NCBI GenBank assembly: GCA_963811365.1 | Contig: CAWEQW010000005.1 | Coordinates: 124,001-188,000 of the forward strand | DNA: 64,000 nucleotides | From: CAWEQW01 sp963811365 | GTDB lineage: Bacteria; Actinomycetota; Actinomycetes; Propionibacteriales; Nocardioidaceae | Direction of reading: 5' to 3' | Part shown: piece by piece, positions 9,321-18,384 of the stretch | How the letters are laid out: each line of letters starts with the position of its first letter | Numbering within the stretch: position 1 is the first letter of the stretch | Notes under the pieces: generated by a model | Databases searched by the model: none | Seen by the model: the letters and a program-made list of their open reading frames with translations, nothing else | What the model was told of the DNA's origin: nothing | Made by a program: the position numbers and the translations under genes

Positions 9321-12215
9321 ATGGCTGGCCTCACCTTCGAGGTGCTGGGGCCGCTACGGGTCAGCCGCGACGGCCGCATCGTTACCGTGCCCGAGGGACG
9401 CCGCCGGTCGGCGCTCGTCTGCCTGCTACTGACCGTCCCCGAGCCCGTCTCCGCCGAGGCGCTCATCGAGGCGGCGTGGCCCCAGGGCCAGCCACACGAC
9501 CCGCGGGCCGCGCTGCATACCGTGATCTCCCGGCTTCGGTCCCTGCTCGGCGGCGGCGCCGTCGTGGCCGAGACCGGCGGCTACCGGCTCGACGTGCCAG
9601 CCGACGCGGTGGACGCACGCCGGTTCGAGCGGGTGTGCCGGGAGTCGGTGGCGGCGCCGCCGGAGGAGGCGGCCGCCCTCCTGGACCTGGCCCTCGGGCT
9701 GTGGCGGGGGCCGGCCTACGCGGACCTCGCCGGTCGCGACGCGACGGTTGCTGAGATGGGCCGACTCGACCTGCTGCACGCAGACGCCCAGGAGGAGCGG
9801 GCCCGGCTGGCTCTCGAGCTGGGCGACCCGGCGGACGCGGTGCGGCGGCTCGAGTCCCTGCTGCGCGAGCAACCGTTTCGCGAGCATGCTGTGGAGCTGC
9901 TCATGAGGTCGCTGCACCGGTGCGATCGAACGGCGCAGGCGTTGGCCCGGTACCGGGAGCACCGTGCCCTGATGGTGGACGAGCTCGGTCTCGAACCGTC
10001 GACGGCGGTGCAGGAGCTCAACGTCCGTCTCCTTGCCGGCGACGAGGCCACCGTGAGCCAGGGGCCTGTGCCGGTGCCAGACCCGCTGTTCCCGCAATGG
10101 GTCGACACCTCGACGCTCTTCGTCGGCCGGGAGGACGACGCCGCGAGCCTCGCGGCAGCGGTGGCCGCCGGTCGCCTCGTCACCGTGACCGGACCGGGCG
10201 GCGTCGGGAAGACCCGGCTGGTCGCCGAGTCACTGCCACGACTTGCCGCTCTGACCGGGCTCCCGGTGGTCGTGGCGGAGCTCGCGACCGTGGAGCATCG
10301 GGAGGTCAGTTTCTCGCTCGCCTCGGCGATCGGGCTCACGGACCTCTCCGGCGCCGACGGAGGTCTGCCTGCCGCGCTGGTCGCGCGGCTGCGTGCCAAT
10401 CCGGCACTGCTCGTACTGGACAACGCCGAGCACCTGCTCGAGGACCTGACGCCCCTGGTCGACCTCCTCGTGCGTCGGGTGCCGCCGCTGCGGGTCGTGG
10501 TCACGAGCCGCCGCCGCATCGGGCTCGCGCACGAGAGCGTGCTCGAGCTCGCCCCCCTCCCGATGCCGGCCGGGGACGATGCACCCGCCGTCGCGCTCGT
10601 CCTGGACCGGGTGCGGCGTGCCCGGCCCGACCTGACCATCACTCCCGGGGCGGTCGGGGCGATCGCCGACATCTGTCGTCGGGTCGACGGACTGCCCCTG
10701 GTGCTCGAGCTCGCGGCCTCCCGGGTCGCCGCCCTGGGCGCCGTGGCCGTACGCGACCGTCTCGAGCGGGACCTCACGATGCTGGACCCAGACCGCGTGA
10801 CGGCCATGGTGGACTGGTCGACCCGGCTGCTGCCTCGCCCCGAGTACGGGCTGTTCGCACTGCTGTCCGTCTTCGCCGCGCGGTTCGAGCTGGATGCCGT
10901 CGAGTCGCTGGCGTCCGCCATGCCCGAGCCCCCGTCGATGCCGGTCGCGCCGATGCTTGCCGACCTCGTCGACGCCAGCCTGGTCACGGTCGCCGAGTCA
11001 TCCGACCCGCCGCAGTACCGGATGCTCAACGTCGTCCGCGCCGAGGCGGCTCGGATCCTCAATGCCTCCGGATGCTCGGAAGCCGCCCGGATGGCACACG
11101 TCCGGTGGGTCGTAGACCTCACCGACCTGGCCGCGCGGGACGTCACCGGCCCGCGGAGCGTGGACGCCCTCGCCACTCTCAACCGGTATCAGGAGGACCT
11201 CGAGGTCGCCTTGCGTCGGGCTCTGGACGAGCCAGACCTCGACCTCGCCGCGCGGATCAGTGAGGCGTTGGGCGTCTGCCCACACTGGTCCGCTCGCCCT
11301 CGCCTCCTCGGCCTGGTCATCGAGGCCGGCGGAGCCATCGCCCACGATGGCGGAACGCACCCTGGTGGCGTCGCCGCGGCAGCCATGGCGCTCGCCGGGC
11401 GGGGCCGGCTCGCGCAATGCCGTGAGCTGGCTGAGCCGCTGCTCGTCGGCTCGAACGGGCCCTTGAGCGTCCGGGCGCGGTTCCTGGCTCAGACCGCGCT
11501 GGGTGTCGCCGCGCTGTACGCCGGCGATCTGGCGGGGGCCGAGCGGCAGTGGCGGTCGATTCTCCGGATCACGGACCTGGCACCGGCAATGCAGGCCGAG
11601 GCGCACAGCAGCCTCGCTCTGATGCTCCGCTTCCAGGGGGACACCGAGCACGCCACCGACGAGGGGGCGGCGGCGATGCTGCTGGCAGAGTGCTCCGGGT
11701 CCGCGTCCGTGCAAGCGTTCGCGCGCTACGCGGCGGGGGAGGCGGCGCTCCGAAGCCCCGATCGCGGAGCGTCGCTGCTGGCGGCCGCGGCTGAGGAGGC
11801 GGCAACGATCGGTGCCAGGCATGTCGAGCTTGTCGCCCGGGTGGCTCTGCTCGCCGCGCTCGTGCGCGGCGGGAGGTCTGACGACGCCGTTTCGGAGGTC
11901 ACCAGGACCGTCCGGATCGCCCTCGAGACCGACGCCTGGCCTCAGCTGTGGACCTGCCTACGCATCGTCGCCGAGCTCCTCGCCGCCATCGGCCGCCCGG
12001 AACAGAGCGCGTTCCTGCTGTGTGCCTGCGAGGGCGCCGCCGATGCGCCACCGCTGATGGGTGACGACATCCCGAGGTATACCGCCGTGCGCCGTCTGCT
12101 CGCGGACGAGCTGGGGGCCACCCGACTGGAACGGATCCGCGAGGCGGCGAGTGTCGTGGGTGGATATCTCGCGGCGGAGAGGGCGCTCGCCTGGGTCAAT
12201 CGGACGATCGCCTAG
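9321..12215 (+). CDS. AfsR/SARP-family transcriptional regulator with NB-ARC-like ATPase
   Basis: 964 residues. Residues ~1-95 form an OmpR/PhoB-type winged helix (FEVLGPLRVSRDG at the start); ~95-240 form the bacterial transcriptional activation domain (BTAD); and an AAA/NB-ARC-like NTPase follows with P-loop GPGGVGKT near 290 and the Walker-B-like LLVLDNAEHLL near 365. The C-terminal ~350 residues are helical, TPR/MalT-like, and contain DGLPLVLELAASRVAALG, typical of this class. Such proteins activate nearby metabolic or secondary-metabolite genes. The divergent FAD oxidoreductase/cupin operon is the obvious local target (inference). The ATG at 9321 begins the winged-helix domain. Confidence 0.88.
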   Translation: MAGLTFEVLGPLRVSRDGRIVTVPEGRRRSALVCLLLTVPEPVSAEALIEAAWPQGQPHDPRAALHTVISRLRSLLGGGAVVAETGGYRLDVPADAVDARRFERVCRESVAAPPEEAAALLDLALGLWRGPAYADLAGRDATVAEMGRLDLLHADAQEERARLALELGDPADAVRRLESLLREQPFREHAVELLMRSLHRCDRTAQALARYREHRALMVDELGLEPSTAVQELNVRLLAGDEATVSQGPVPVPDPLFPQWVDTSTLFVGREDDAASLAAAVAAGRLVTVTGPGGVGKTRLVAESLPRLAALTGLPVVVAELATVEHREVSFSLASAIGLTDLSGADGGLPAALVARLRANPALLVLDNAEHLLEDLTPLVDLLVRRVPPLRVVVTSRRRIGLAHESVLELAPLPMPAGDDAPAVALVLDRVRRARPDLTITPGAVGAIADICRRVDGLPLVLELAASRVAALGAVAVRDRLERDLTMLDPDRVTAMVDWSTRLLPRPEYGLFALLSVFAARFELDAVESLASAMPEPPSMPVAPMLADLVDASLVTVAESSDPPQYRMLNVVRAEAARILNASGCSEAARMAHVRWVVDLTDLAARDVTGPRSVDALATLNRYQEDLEVALRRALDEPDLDLAARISEALGVCPHWSARPRLLGLVIEAGGAIAHDGGTHPGGVAAAAMALAGRGRLAQCRELAEPLLVGSNGPLSVRARFLAQTALGVAALYAGDLAGAERQWRSILRITDLAPAMQAEAHSSLALMLRFQGDTEHATDEGAAAMLLAECSGSASVQAFARYAAGEAALRSPDRGASLLAAAAEEAATIGARHVELVARVALLAALVRGGRSDDAVSEVTRTVRIALETDAWPQLWTCLRIVAELLAAIGRPEQSAFLLCACEGAADAPPLMGDDIPRYTAVRRLLADELGATRLERIREAASVVGGYLAAERALAWVNRTIA

Positions 12216-12546
12216 TGGGCCAACCTTCCGAAGGCGCCCGATGTCTAACCTCGGCCGCGTTCGGGGGGTGGCGAAGGGCAACCGGTTCGACCCCCCTGTC
12301 GCCGCGGAAGATTCGGCTGCAGGCCATTCCGGCGGTGGGGTGGCCTCCCGGGGGCCGTAAGGGCCTCGCCATGCCCCCGTTCCCATCGTGCCAGCGCGCG
12401 CCGGGCCGTCTGCAACATGGAGGGACCCATCGGATCTTGCAGGGGGAACCGTTGACACCAAGGGCTCATAGCGCCATGACCAGCCGCGTAGCTTCGCCGC
12501 GAACGATCGGCACCAGGCAGTCGCCGGGCGGCGACGTGGAGACTGA
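12216..12546. other. convergent intergenic region, nothing recognised
   Basis: About 330 bases between the end of the SARP gene and the end of the AraC-type gene on the other strand. No coding bias, RNA gene or strong terminator-type hairpin was identified. Confidence 0.35.
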
Positions 12547-13452
12547 TCAGGACCCGTGGGAGGGAGTACCGGCTGAGCGGCTCTGAGTTCGAAAGGTGCC
12601 CGGCGTCAGTTGGGTCTGGCGACGGAAGTAGGAGGAGAAGTTCGACGCGTCGTCGAAGCCGAGTTGCTCGGCGATCTCCGACACCGTGGCGTCGGCGTGG
12701 CTGAGTTGCCGTTTCGCCTCCAGAACGACGCGATCGTCGATGAGCTCCTTGGCTGACAGACCGGTGTGGTGCCGGGCGAGGCGGTTGAGGGTGCGGGTTG
12801 AGTAGCCCAGTCGGTCGGCGTACTGGCTGACCTGGTGCCAGCTCCGGAACTGCTCCTCAATGTAGTCGCGGAACCAGGTGTAGGCCTCGTGGGTCGGCCC
12901 GGGTGCAGGCGCAGCGCCGGCCGGTTCGACGAGCGCGAGCTGGACGAGAAGTGCGGCAAGGCAGTGGGCAAGCGCGACCTGGCGTAGACCTGCGCGCTCT
13001 CTTGTTCGTGCGTCGTTGCCACCGAGGACCAACAAGGCGAGGGCCTGCGAGACGGGTGTGCCGGTCAGGTCGGCCGCGAGCCAGTGGTTTCGTGGGCGGA
13101 CCAGGTGCGATCTGATGAGGTCCCTGGTGCGCTCGTCCACGGTGTGGGGGCCGAACATCGCGACCGGCCCCTCGATGTCGGCGATCGCTCCCCACTGGTG
13201 GACCTGTCCTGCGCGCACCCATAGGACGTCGCCGGCTCGCAAGGCGTAGTCGGTGAAATCGACGGTGTGCCGGGCGGAGCCGCTCTCGATATGCACGAGC
13301 AGGTCGAAGTCCAGGCGTTGGGGGGTGAGGAACTCACGGGGCCCGCCGCGGTCACGGATCCCTCGCAGCGTGTTCACCTCGATGTCTCCCAGGCTCGTCT
13401 CGGGCGGGACGAAGCGCACGCGGCGGATCCCCGGTTGTCCCATTTTCACCAT
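12547..13452 (-). CDS. AraC-family transcriptional regulator
   Basis: 301 residues. The N-terminal half is a cupin-like sensor domain (HTVDFTDYALRAGDVLWVRA near 75-95). The C-terminal ~100 residues hold the two-helix-turn-helix AraC DNA-binding domain: QYADRLGYSTRTLNRLARHH, then TVSEIAEQLGFDDASNFSSY, then FRRQTQLTPGTFR. The start at 13452 has a GGGAG ribosome site; an ATG three codons later is the alternative. It is divergent from the metallo-beta-lactamase-fold gene at 13508 with only 55 bases between, so it probably controls that gene and its partner. Confidence 0.88.
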   Translation of the reverse strand: MVKMGQPGIRRVRFVPPETSLGDIEVNTLRGIRDRGGPREFLTPQRLDFDLLVHIESGSARHTVDFTDYALRAGDVLWVRAGQVHQWGAIADIEGPVAMFGPHTVDERTRDLIRSHLVRPRNHWLAADLTGTPVSQALALLVLGGNDARTRERAGLRQVALAHCLAALLVQLALVEPAGAAPAPGPTHEAYTWFRDYIEEQFRSWHQVSQYADRLGYSTRTLNRLARHHTGLSAKELIDDRVVLEAKRQLSHADATVSEIAEQLGFDDASNFSSYFRRQTQLTPGTFRTQSRSAGTPSHGS

Positions 13453-13507
13453 CCGCGCTCCCGTCGCCACCGTGATTGTCGGTCGGATTGATCCTACGGT
13501 TACCAGC

Positions 13508-14314
13508 ATGTCCAACCTTAGGTACACCGTCATCGACGCGGCAGACTCGTCGCTGAACAAGACCAGCGTGCTGGTCACCGGAGAGACCGAGGCGCTGGTG
13601 GTCGACGCGGCCTTCACGCGCGCGGACGGTCACCGGATCGTCGCCGAGGTGCTCGACTCGGGCAAGCGCCTCACGACCGTGGTGGTCAGCGCCGGCGACC
13701 CGGACTTCTACTTCGGTGCCGAGGTCATAGCGGACGCCTTCCCGGAAGCGGTCTTCCTGGCACCGGCCGACGTCATCGACCACATCGAGCACAGCTACGA
13801 GGGCAAGCTTCAGGCTTGGGCGCACCTCGGTCCGAACCTGCCAACCCGCTTGGTCGGCCTGACCACGCTGACCACGACCTCGGTTGCGGTCGACGGTTCC
13901 ACGATCGAGGTACGACGCGGCAGCGACCTGCTCGGCGACCGGTCGTGGCACCTGTTCGAGCCCGTATCGCGGTCACTGTTCGGCGGCGTGCTGCTGTTCG
14001 AGGGACTCCACGTGTGGACCGCCGACAGCGCGACCCCGCACCTCAGGGCTGAATGGATCCGCGTGCTGGACGAGCTGGAGGCGCTCGACCCGGCCTACGT
14101 CGTCGCGGGTCACCGGATCGCCGGTACCCCGACGGACCTCACCGCCATCACCCACACCCGCAAGTACCTCAACCTCTTCGAGAAGACCGTCGCGTCATCC
14201 CCGGACGCAGCCGAGGCCGAGGCATCGCTCCTGGCGGCCTACCCGGACGCCGGCCTGAAGATCGCCGCAAGCCTCGGCACCAAGGTCGCCAAGGGGGAGA
14301 TGACGTGGGGCTGA
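13508..14314 (+). CDS. metallo-beta-lactamase-fold protein with degenerate metal site
   Basis: 268 residues of the MBL-fold hydrolase family. The start is family-like (YTVIDAADSSLNKTSVLVTG) and so is the tail, with AGHRIAGTPTDLTAITHT near 200. Where the family has the HxHxDH zinc motif, this protein has SAGDPDFYFG at residues 61-70, so the first two His are missing; related proteins with HGDPDYYFG keep one. It may be a binding protein or use an altered site. It overlaps the next gene by 10 bases and is divergent from an AraC regulator. Confidence 0.78.
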   Translation: MSNLRYTVIDAADSSLNKTSVLVTGETEALVVDAAFTRADGHRIVAEVLDSGKRLTTVVVSAGDPDFYFGAEVIADAFPEAVFLAPADVIDHIEHSYEGKLQAWAHLGPNLPTRLVGLTTLTTTSVAVDGSTIEVRRGSDLLGDRSWHLFEPVSRSLFGGVLLFEGLHVWTADSATPHLRAEWIRVLDELEALDPAYVVAGHRIAGTPTDLTAITHTRKYLNLFEKTVASSPDAAEAEASLLAAYPDAGLKIAASLGTKVAKGEMTWG

Positions 14315-15396
14315 TCCCCGAGCCCGCCCCGGCCGACGTCGTACGAGCCCAGTACCTCGCCTCGGCGACCGGAGACCTGGATGCCCTGCGCGCAACGCTC
14401 GCCCCGGACGTCGAGTGGACCGAGATGGCGGGATTCCCGCTCGCCGGCACCTACAGCACACCCGAAGGCGTGACTGCCAACGTCATGGAGAAGCTGGCCG
14501 CTGAGTGGGACGAGTGGACCGCACATGACGACACCTACGTCGTCGAGGGTGAGAACGTCGTCGTCCTCGCCCGCTACGCAGCTCGGCACCGGACCACCAG
14601 CAAGGCCCTGGCTGTGCGGGTGGCCCATCACTTCACCGTGCGAGGCGGACTCATCGTCCGGTTCGAACAGTTCGTCGACACCGCACTCGTCAAACGTCCC
14701 CAGGTTGGAGGCACGGCACCGGGGGAGGGCGCCGGCGGCTGCTGCTTGGTACCGGTCGCCGGACCCCGGTCATCGTCGGGACCCTCGCCGCTGGCGGGCC
14801 GCGTCGGTGACGTAGGAGCGGCTGACGGCGAGAGCGAGGGCGGAAAGCCGTGCCAGGCCCCATGCGGCGCACAGCGGTGTCACTTGAGTGGTCATCAGTG
14901 CTCAGCGGCGAAGACCGGGCAGTTTGGGCCACCGCGACGGCGAATCTGTTCTTCCTGCAGCCAACGGCCAGCCCAGCCGGCATCTCGGCAACCGCTGCAG
15001 AATGCACCAGCACTGCACGCGCATCCGCGCCACCCTGCCATCTCGGCCTCCTTGAGCCGGTGTCGGCTTGACTGCTCGGGGTGGCATGCCAGGTCTACCG
15101 TCGACCCATGTGGCCTCGCCGTGTGCGGCGGTCCGCGACTGGGGCTTGGTCGCCCGACCGCCGGAGGCCGCCCTGACCAGCACAACCAGCACCAACTTGC
15201 TGCCGTTCCAGCCAGACGCGATGACACCAGCCCAGCAGGCGGCGGTGTCGGACCTGGCCCGCTACTCCGGCCACCCCCACGCGCTGTACGCCTACCAACT
15301 GCGTCGCTGGTTCGCCCGGTGCGAGGTCAACGCACTGGACCCGCCGGTCGGCATCCAACGGGCGCACCTCGAGTTTTACATCCGCCAGATCGGTGA
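14305..15396 (+). CDS. SnoaL-like (NTF2-fold) protein with run-on C-terminus
   Basis: Starts at GTG 14305 with a strong AAGGGGGAGA just upstream, inside the last codons of the MBL-fold gene. Residues 1-130 are a SnoaL/NTF2-like domain: VVRAQYLASATGDLDALRAT, APDVEWTEMAGFPLAGTY, and HHFTVRGGLIVRFEQFVDTA. The family normally ends a few residues later, but here the frame stays open to 15396 with low-complexity Gly/Pro/Arg sequence. The natural stop was therefore probably lost when foreign sequence joined near 14700. The extra ~230 residues do not look like real protein, and their end overlaps the recombinase remnant. Small-molecule isomerase/hydrolase or binding roles are known for the family. 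Confidence 0.55.
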   Translation: MGLIPEPAPADVVRAQYLASATGDLDALRATLAPDVEWTEMAGFPLAGTYSTPEGVTANVMEKLAAEWDEWTAHDDTYVVEGENVVVLARYAARHRTTSKALAVRVAHHFTVRGGLIVRFEQFVDTALVKRPQVGGTAPGEGAGGCCLVPVAGPRSSSGPSPLAGRVGDVGAADGESEGGKPCQAPCGAQRCHLSGHQCSAAKTGQFGPPRRRICSSCSQRPAQPASRQPLQNAPALHAHPRHPAISASLSRCRLDCSGWHARSTVDPCGLAVCGGPRLGLGRPTAGGRPDQHNQHQLAAVPARRDDTSPAGGGVGPGPLLRPPPRAVRLPTASLVRPVRGQRTGPAGRHPTGAPRVLHPPDR

Positions 15397-15931
15397 GTCC
15401 GGACTGCGCGTCTCCTCGGTCAACACGATGATGCATGGCGTCCGCGGGTTCTTCCGCTTCGCGCACATCGACGGCCTGATCACCGCCGACCCGACCGTCT
15501 ACGCCCGCCTGCCGAAGATCCACACCGACGAGTCCCGAACTCAGGGCCTCGATCGGCTCGAGTTGATCCGGTTTCTGCAGGTCGCCCAGACGCTGACCGT
15601 GCACCACGGCGCACTGGCAACCTGCTGGGCATCAACGCCCTCCGAGCCTCGGAAGCCGCGGCGGTCCGGATCGAGAACTATGCCGAGACGCTGCGAGGCC
15701 ACCGCGTCCTGCACGTGGTCGGCAAGGGCACGAAGCCCGCCACCATGCCTCTGACCGTGCCCGTCCTGCGCACACCCTTGAGGCGTGCCGCGCAGAACGG
15801 ACCGAGGGACCGCTGGTCCTGCGGCCAGTGTCGGGCAAGCCGATCGGCCGCCGCGACGTCTACCGGATGGTGCTTCGGATCGCCAAAGTCGCCGGAATCC
15901 CGCGACATGTGAGCCCGCACTCCCTGCGGCA
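15221..15931 (+). pseudogene. tyrosine recombinase, N-terminal and central part (exon left of group II intron)
   Basis: Phage-integrase-type recombinase. The SAM-like core-binding domain is visible (ALYAYQLRRWFARCEVNALD, then VNTMMHGVRGFFRFAHIDG). The catalytic domain starts with INALRASEAAAVRIENYAET, contains HVVGKGTKPATMPLTVPVLR, and reaches the HxLR box at HVSPHSLR just before the intron. Two indels break the frame: an apparent 1-base loss near 15620 and a 2-base AC gain near 15775. The start is uncertain; ATG 15221 is one candidate and in-frame codons extend upstream to 15068. The remainder continues at 18142. Confidence 0.78.
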
Positions 15932-15994
15932 GTTGAGTCGGCCTGGGGCGCGGTGCCGGGATTGCTCTCGGTCCGTTTCCCCAGGCCGCTCGCC
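15932..15994 (-). ncRNA. group II intron domain VI and 3' splice end
   Basis: On the minus strand a stem pairs GAG-CGGCCTGGGG with CCCCAGGCCG-CTC, leaving one unpaired A between the two blocks, 7 bases before the intron end. This is the standard position of the branch-point adenosine. Confidence 0.78.
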
Positions 15995-16028
15995 GAACCC
16001 GCCGTGCGTGTCTCCACGCAACGGGCTC
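15995..16028 (-). ncRNA. group II intron domain V
   Basis: Exactly 34 nucleotides on the minus strand. They fold as GAGCCCGT/GCGGGTTC, then TGCGTG/CACGCA closed by a GAGA tetraloop, with a two-base CG bulge. The catalytic AGC triad is present at positions 2-4. This is a textbook domain V. Confidence 0.88.
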
Positions 16029-16055
16029 TCCATGGTCTCTGCCCGTAGGGCTGGT

Positions 16056-17531
16056 TCAGGCAGCCTGCACCCAGGGGTTGGGGATCTTGTTGCCCCGGTA
16101 GCGATACCGGGTGACCGGCACCGCGGCGGGGTTGAACATCTCGATCCCGTCCGCGCTGATCGGCTTCCACCGGCCGGTGTGGTCGGTGAGCCAGCGACGG
16201 ACGTCCTTCCACCTCCAGCGATGCCTGGTCCGCATCATCTGCACGATCCGCCACCAGATGAACTGCCGAAGGTGGCTGAACGTGTGCTTCGCGACGGCAT
16301 GCTTGAAGTAGTTGACCCAGCCGCGCGTGATCTGGTTGATCCGGATCAGCACGGCCCTGAGGTCCTGCTGTGACGTCCTGGGGGTCAGGGCACGGATCTT
16401 GTCGCGCACCGACCGGACCGGCCGTTTCGCGACGAAGGTGTAGACGTACCACTTGTTGGTGCCCCTCTTGCGTTTCCACCGGATGTGGAAGCCGAGGAAG
16501 TCGAACCCCTCGCTCATGTGCACGACCTGGGTCTTGGCCTGTGACAGGCTCAGCCCGACCGGCGTCAGCACACTCGTGATCTCCTCGCGCAGCGCCGTGA
16601 CTTGGTCACGGGTGCCGCGGACCAGTACGACGAAATCGTCTGCATAGCGGACGATCCGCCAGACCGGCTCGCCTCGACGCGCGCGGCCACTGCGTCGTGA
16701 GTCGGTGGACATCGACCCGCCCGGTTTCCATGGCGCGTGCAGGTGCTCATCGAGCACCGACAACGCGATGTTGGCCAGCAGCGGGGACAAGATGCCCCCT
16801 TGCGGCGTGCCGGTGTAGGTGTCCTCGTGGTCGCCGAGTTCGGTGAGGATCCCGGCCTTGAGGAACGCCTTGACCAGCCGCAGCACCCGCTTGTCCTTGA
16901 CCCGAAGTCGCACCCGGTCCATCAGGGCCGCATGGTCGATCCGGTCAAAGCACGCCTCGATGTCCGCGTCCAGCACCCAGCGGTAGCCCTTGGTGCCGAA
17001 GTGGTGGATCTCGGCGATCGCGTCGTGTGCGCGCCGTTCGGGCCGGAACCCGTAGGAGACCGGTTCGAAGTCGGCCTCGAAGATCGGTTCCAGCACCAGC
17101 TTCAACGCAGCCTGGACTACCCGGTCGGTCACCGTCGGGATCCCGAGGCGACGAACCCTGCCTGACCCGCCGGGTTTGGGGATCTTGCGTTCCCGCACCG
17201 GCTGGGGTCTGAACTGTCCGCTCTTCAACGAAGAACGGAGGTCATCCAGAAACACAGGGACGCCGACTTCCCGTTCGAGCCGGGCGACAGTCCACCCGTC
17301 CGAACCGGCCGTCTTGGCCCCGCGGTTGGTCGCGACCCGGTCCCACGCCACGATCAGCGTGGCCGGGTCGTGCACGAGGTTGAACAGGTCGTCGAACCGG
17401 CGACCAGGATCGGCCACCGCCCAACGGTGAAGCTTGGCCTGCATCTCCGATACCCGTCGACGGGGACCGACTCGGACCTCCGGGTCGCTCTCGTCAAGGG
17501 CGCCACCGTTCGGTGACGCGTCTTTCGGCAT
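16056..17531 (-). CDS. ltrA: group II intron reverse transcriptase/maturase
   Basis: 491 residues. Reverse-transcriptase blocks are in order: IPKPGGSGRVRRLGIPTVTD, then YGFRPERRAHDAIAEI, DADIEACFDRIDH, GTPQGGILSPLLANIAL, and the catalytic YADDFVVLV near residue 297. The C-terminal maturase (GIIM) domain includes RINQITRGWVNYFKHAVAKH. No HNH endonuclease domain was noticed. The ATG at 17531 has GGAGG 5 bases upstream. The frame is intact, so intron RNP formation and retrohoming are plausible. It needs its own promoter or antisense transcription, because the intron opposes the recombinase. Confidence 0.92.
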   Translation of the reverse strand: MPKDASPNGGALDESDPEVRVGPRRRVSEMQAKLHRWAVADPGRRFDDLFNLVHDPATLIVAWDRVATNRGAKTAGSDGWTVARLEREVGVPVFLDDLRSSLKSGQFRPQPVRERKIPKPGGSGRVRRLGIPTVTDRVVQAALKLVLEPIFEADFEPVSYGFRPERRAHDAIAEIHHFGTKGYRWVLDADIEACFDRIDHAALMDRVRLRVKDKRVLRLVKAFLKAGILTELGDHEDTYTGTPQGGILSPLLANIALSVLDEHLHAPWKPGGSMSTDSRRSGRARRGEPVWRIVRYADDFVVLVRGTRDQVTALREEITSVLTPVGLSLSQAKTQVVHMSEGFDFLGFHIRWKRKRGTNKWYVYTFVAKRPVRSVRDKIRALTPRTSQQDLRAVLIRINQITRGWVNYFKHAVAKHTFSHLRQFIWWRIVQMMRTRHRWRWKDVRRWLTDHTGRWKPISADGIEMFNPAAVPVTRYRYRGNKIPNPWVQAA

Positions 17532-18141
17532 TGCAGCCTCCATTCCTTCTCGAAACCACTGCCGCCCTTCCCCATGTGACCGGCTCTCCCGACCTCGAAG
17601 TACTACGGCGGCTCCGCCCCACCCCTGACCGCTCGGCCGACGGTGGGCCCAGCCCGAGGCGCCACGCTGGCCGCGTGGCCCTCCGGCAGACCAAGGGTGG
17701 TTCCCGTGTTCGCTTGCTGTTCGCTCGGCGGAGGAGGCACCCGACTTGACCCCTGCGACCTCGCCGCGGCTACCCCGCAGCACTTCACCGCGGCCTCCCC
17801 ATCGCCGTTAGCGAAAGCTCCAGGGAGTTCCCGGTCAGCGGCCACCGGCATCGGGTGCCCGTCGACCAGGTGCGCGTCGCTCCCGGCCCAGATCCGCCAG
17901 GTTCGAGCCGGTAAGTGATTGAGGGGCGTAAACGCCGGTTCCTCGCGTATGCCTTTCCGCCACGCACGCCGGACCCGCGCCATCTGGCGGTGCTGGTACG
18001 TCCCGGCTTCGTCAGGGCCGCTTGCCACCCGATCCCGGCACCTCCCGGGTCAGGCTGCCCTCAGCTACGCAGTCCTGCTGCGACAGAACCACGGTGCAGG
18101 TCTCTCACCTCCACTCGATCAACAAGCGCCTCACGGCGCAC

Positions 18142-18315
18142 CGCCGCCATCACCAACGCCCTCGACGCCGGCGGCCCGCTCCGCGACGCCCAGATCCTCG
18201 CCCGACATGCCGACCCACACACGACCGAGCACTACGACCGCGCCCGCGGCAACCTTGACCGCCACGGCGTCCATTTCCTCACCGCCTACGTCGCCGGCGT
18301 CTGCGGACCATCAAG
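18142..18315 (+). pseudogene. tyrosine recombinase, C-terminal part (exon right of group II intron)
   Basis: Continues the recombinase interrupted at 15931. Codons read AAITNALDAGGPLRDAQILA, then RHADPHTTEHYDRARGNLD with the nucleophilic tyrosine, then HGVHFLTAYVAG. The natural stop is not evident; the frame stays open past 18315, where family similarity ends, into the toxin-antitoxin region. With the intron in antisense and two upstream frameshifts the recombinase is dead. Confidence 0.75.
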
Positions 18316-18367
18316 GCGCGTCGACATCGCCCACTGCGACGCACCTCCTCGCACCGCCGGGCACGGT

Positions 18368-18384
18368 GGTACCAGTCTGGTACC
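18368..18384. promoter_or_regulatory. 17-bp perfect palindrome, probable autoregulatory operator
   Basis: GGTACCAGTCTGGTACC, two 8-base arms around a central T, ends 8 bases before the antitoxin ATG at 18393. Antitoxins of this kind repress their own operon at such sites. The position, overlapping the ribosome-binding region, would fit direct repression. Confidence 0.6.

Larger units (their letters stand above)
15932..18141 (-). mobile_element. group II intron with encoded reverse transcriptase/maturase
   Basis: 2,210 bases. Read on the minus strand, the element begins GTGCG at 18141 (the group II 5' consensus) and ends AAC at 15932 (the AY rule). Domain V (15995-16028) and domain VI with a bulged adenosine 7 bases from the 3' end (complement of 15938) are both well formed, and the intron-encoded protein lies in the usual domain IV position. 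Removing exactly these bases rejoins the recombinase codons as HSLR-H-AAITNALDAG, confirming both boundaries. The element points opposite to the recombinase, so the host transcript cannot splice it out. Confidence 0.9.

Noticed and set aside
9716..11182. 488-codon minus-strand frame opposite the SARP gene
   Set aside because: Ser/Arg/Thr-rich antisense translation of a conserved regulator; no start signal or domain.
12216..12546. Searched for a tRNA because of GGTTCGACCCCC near 12285
   Set aside because: No acceptor stem or anticodon arm could be built around it.
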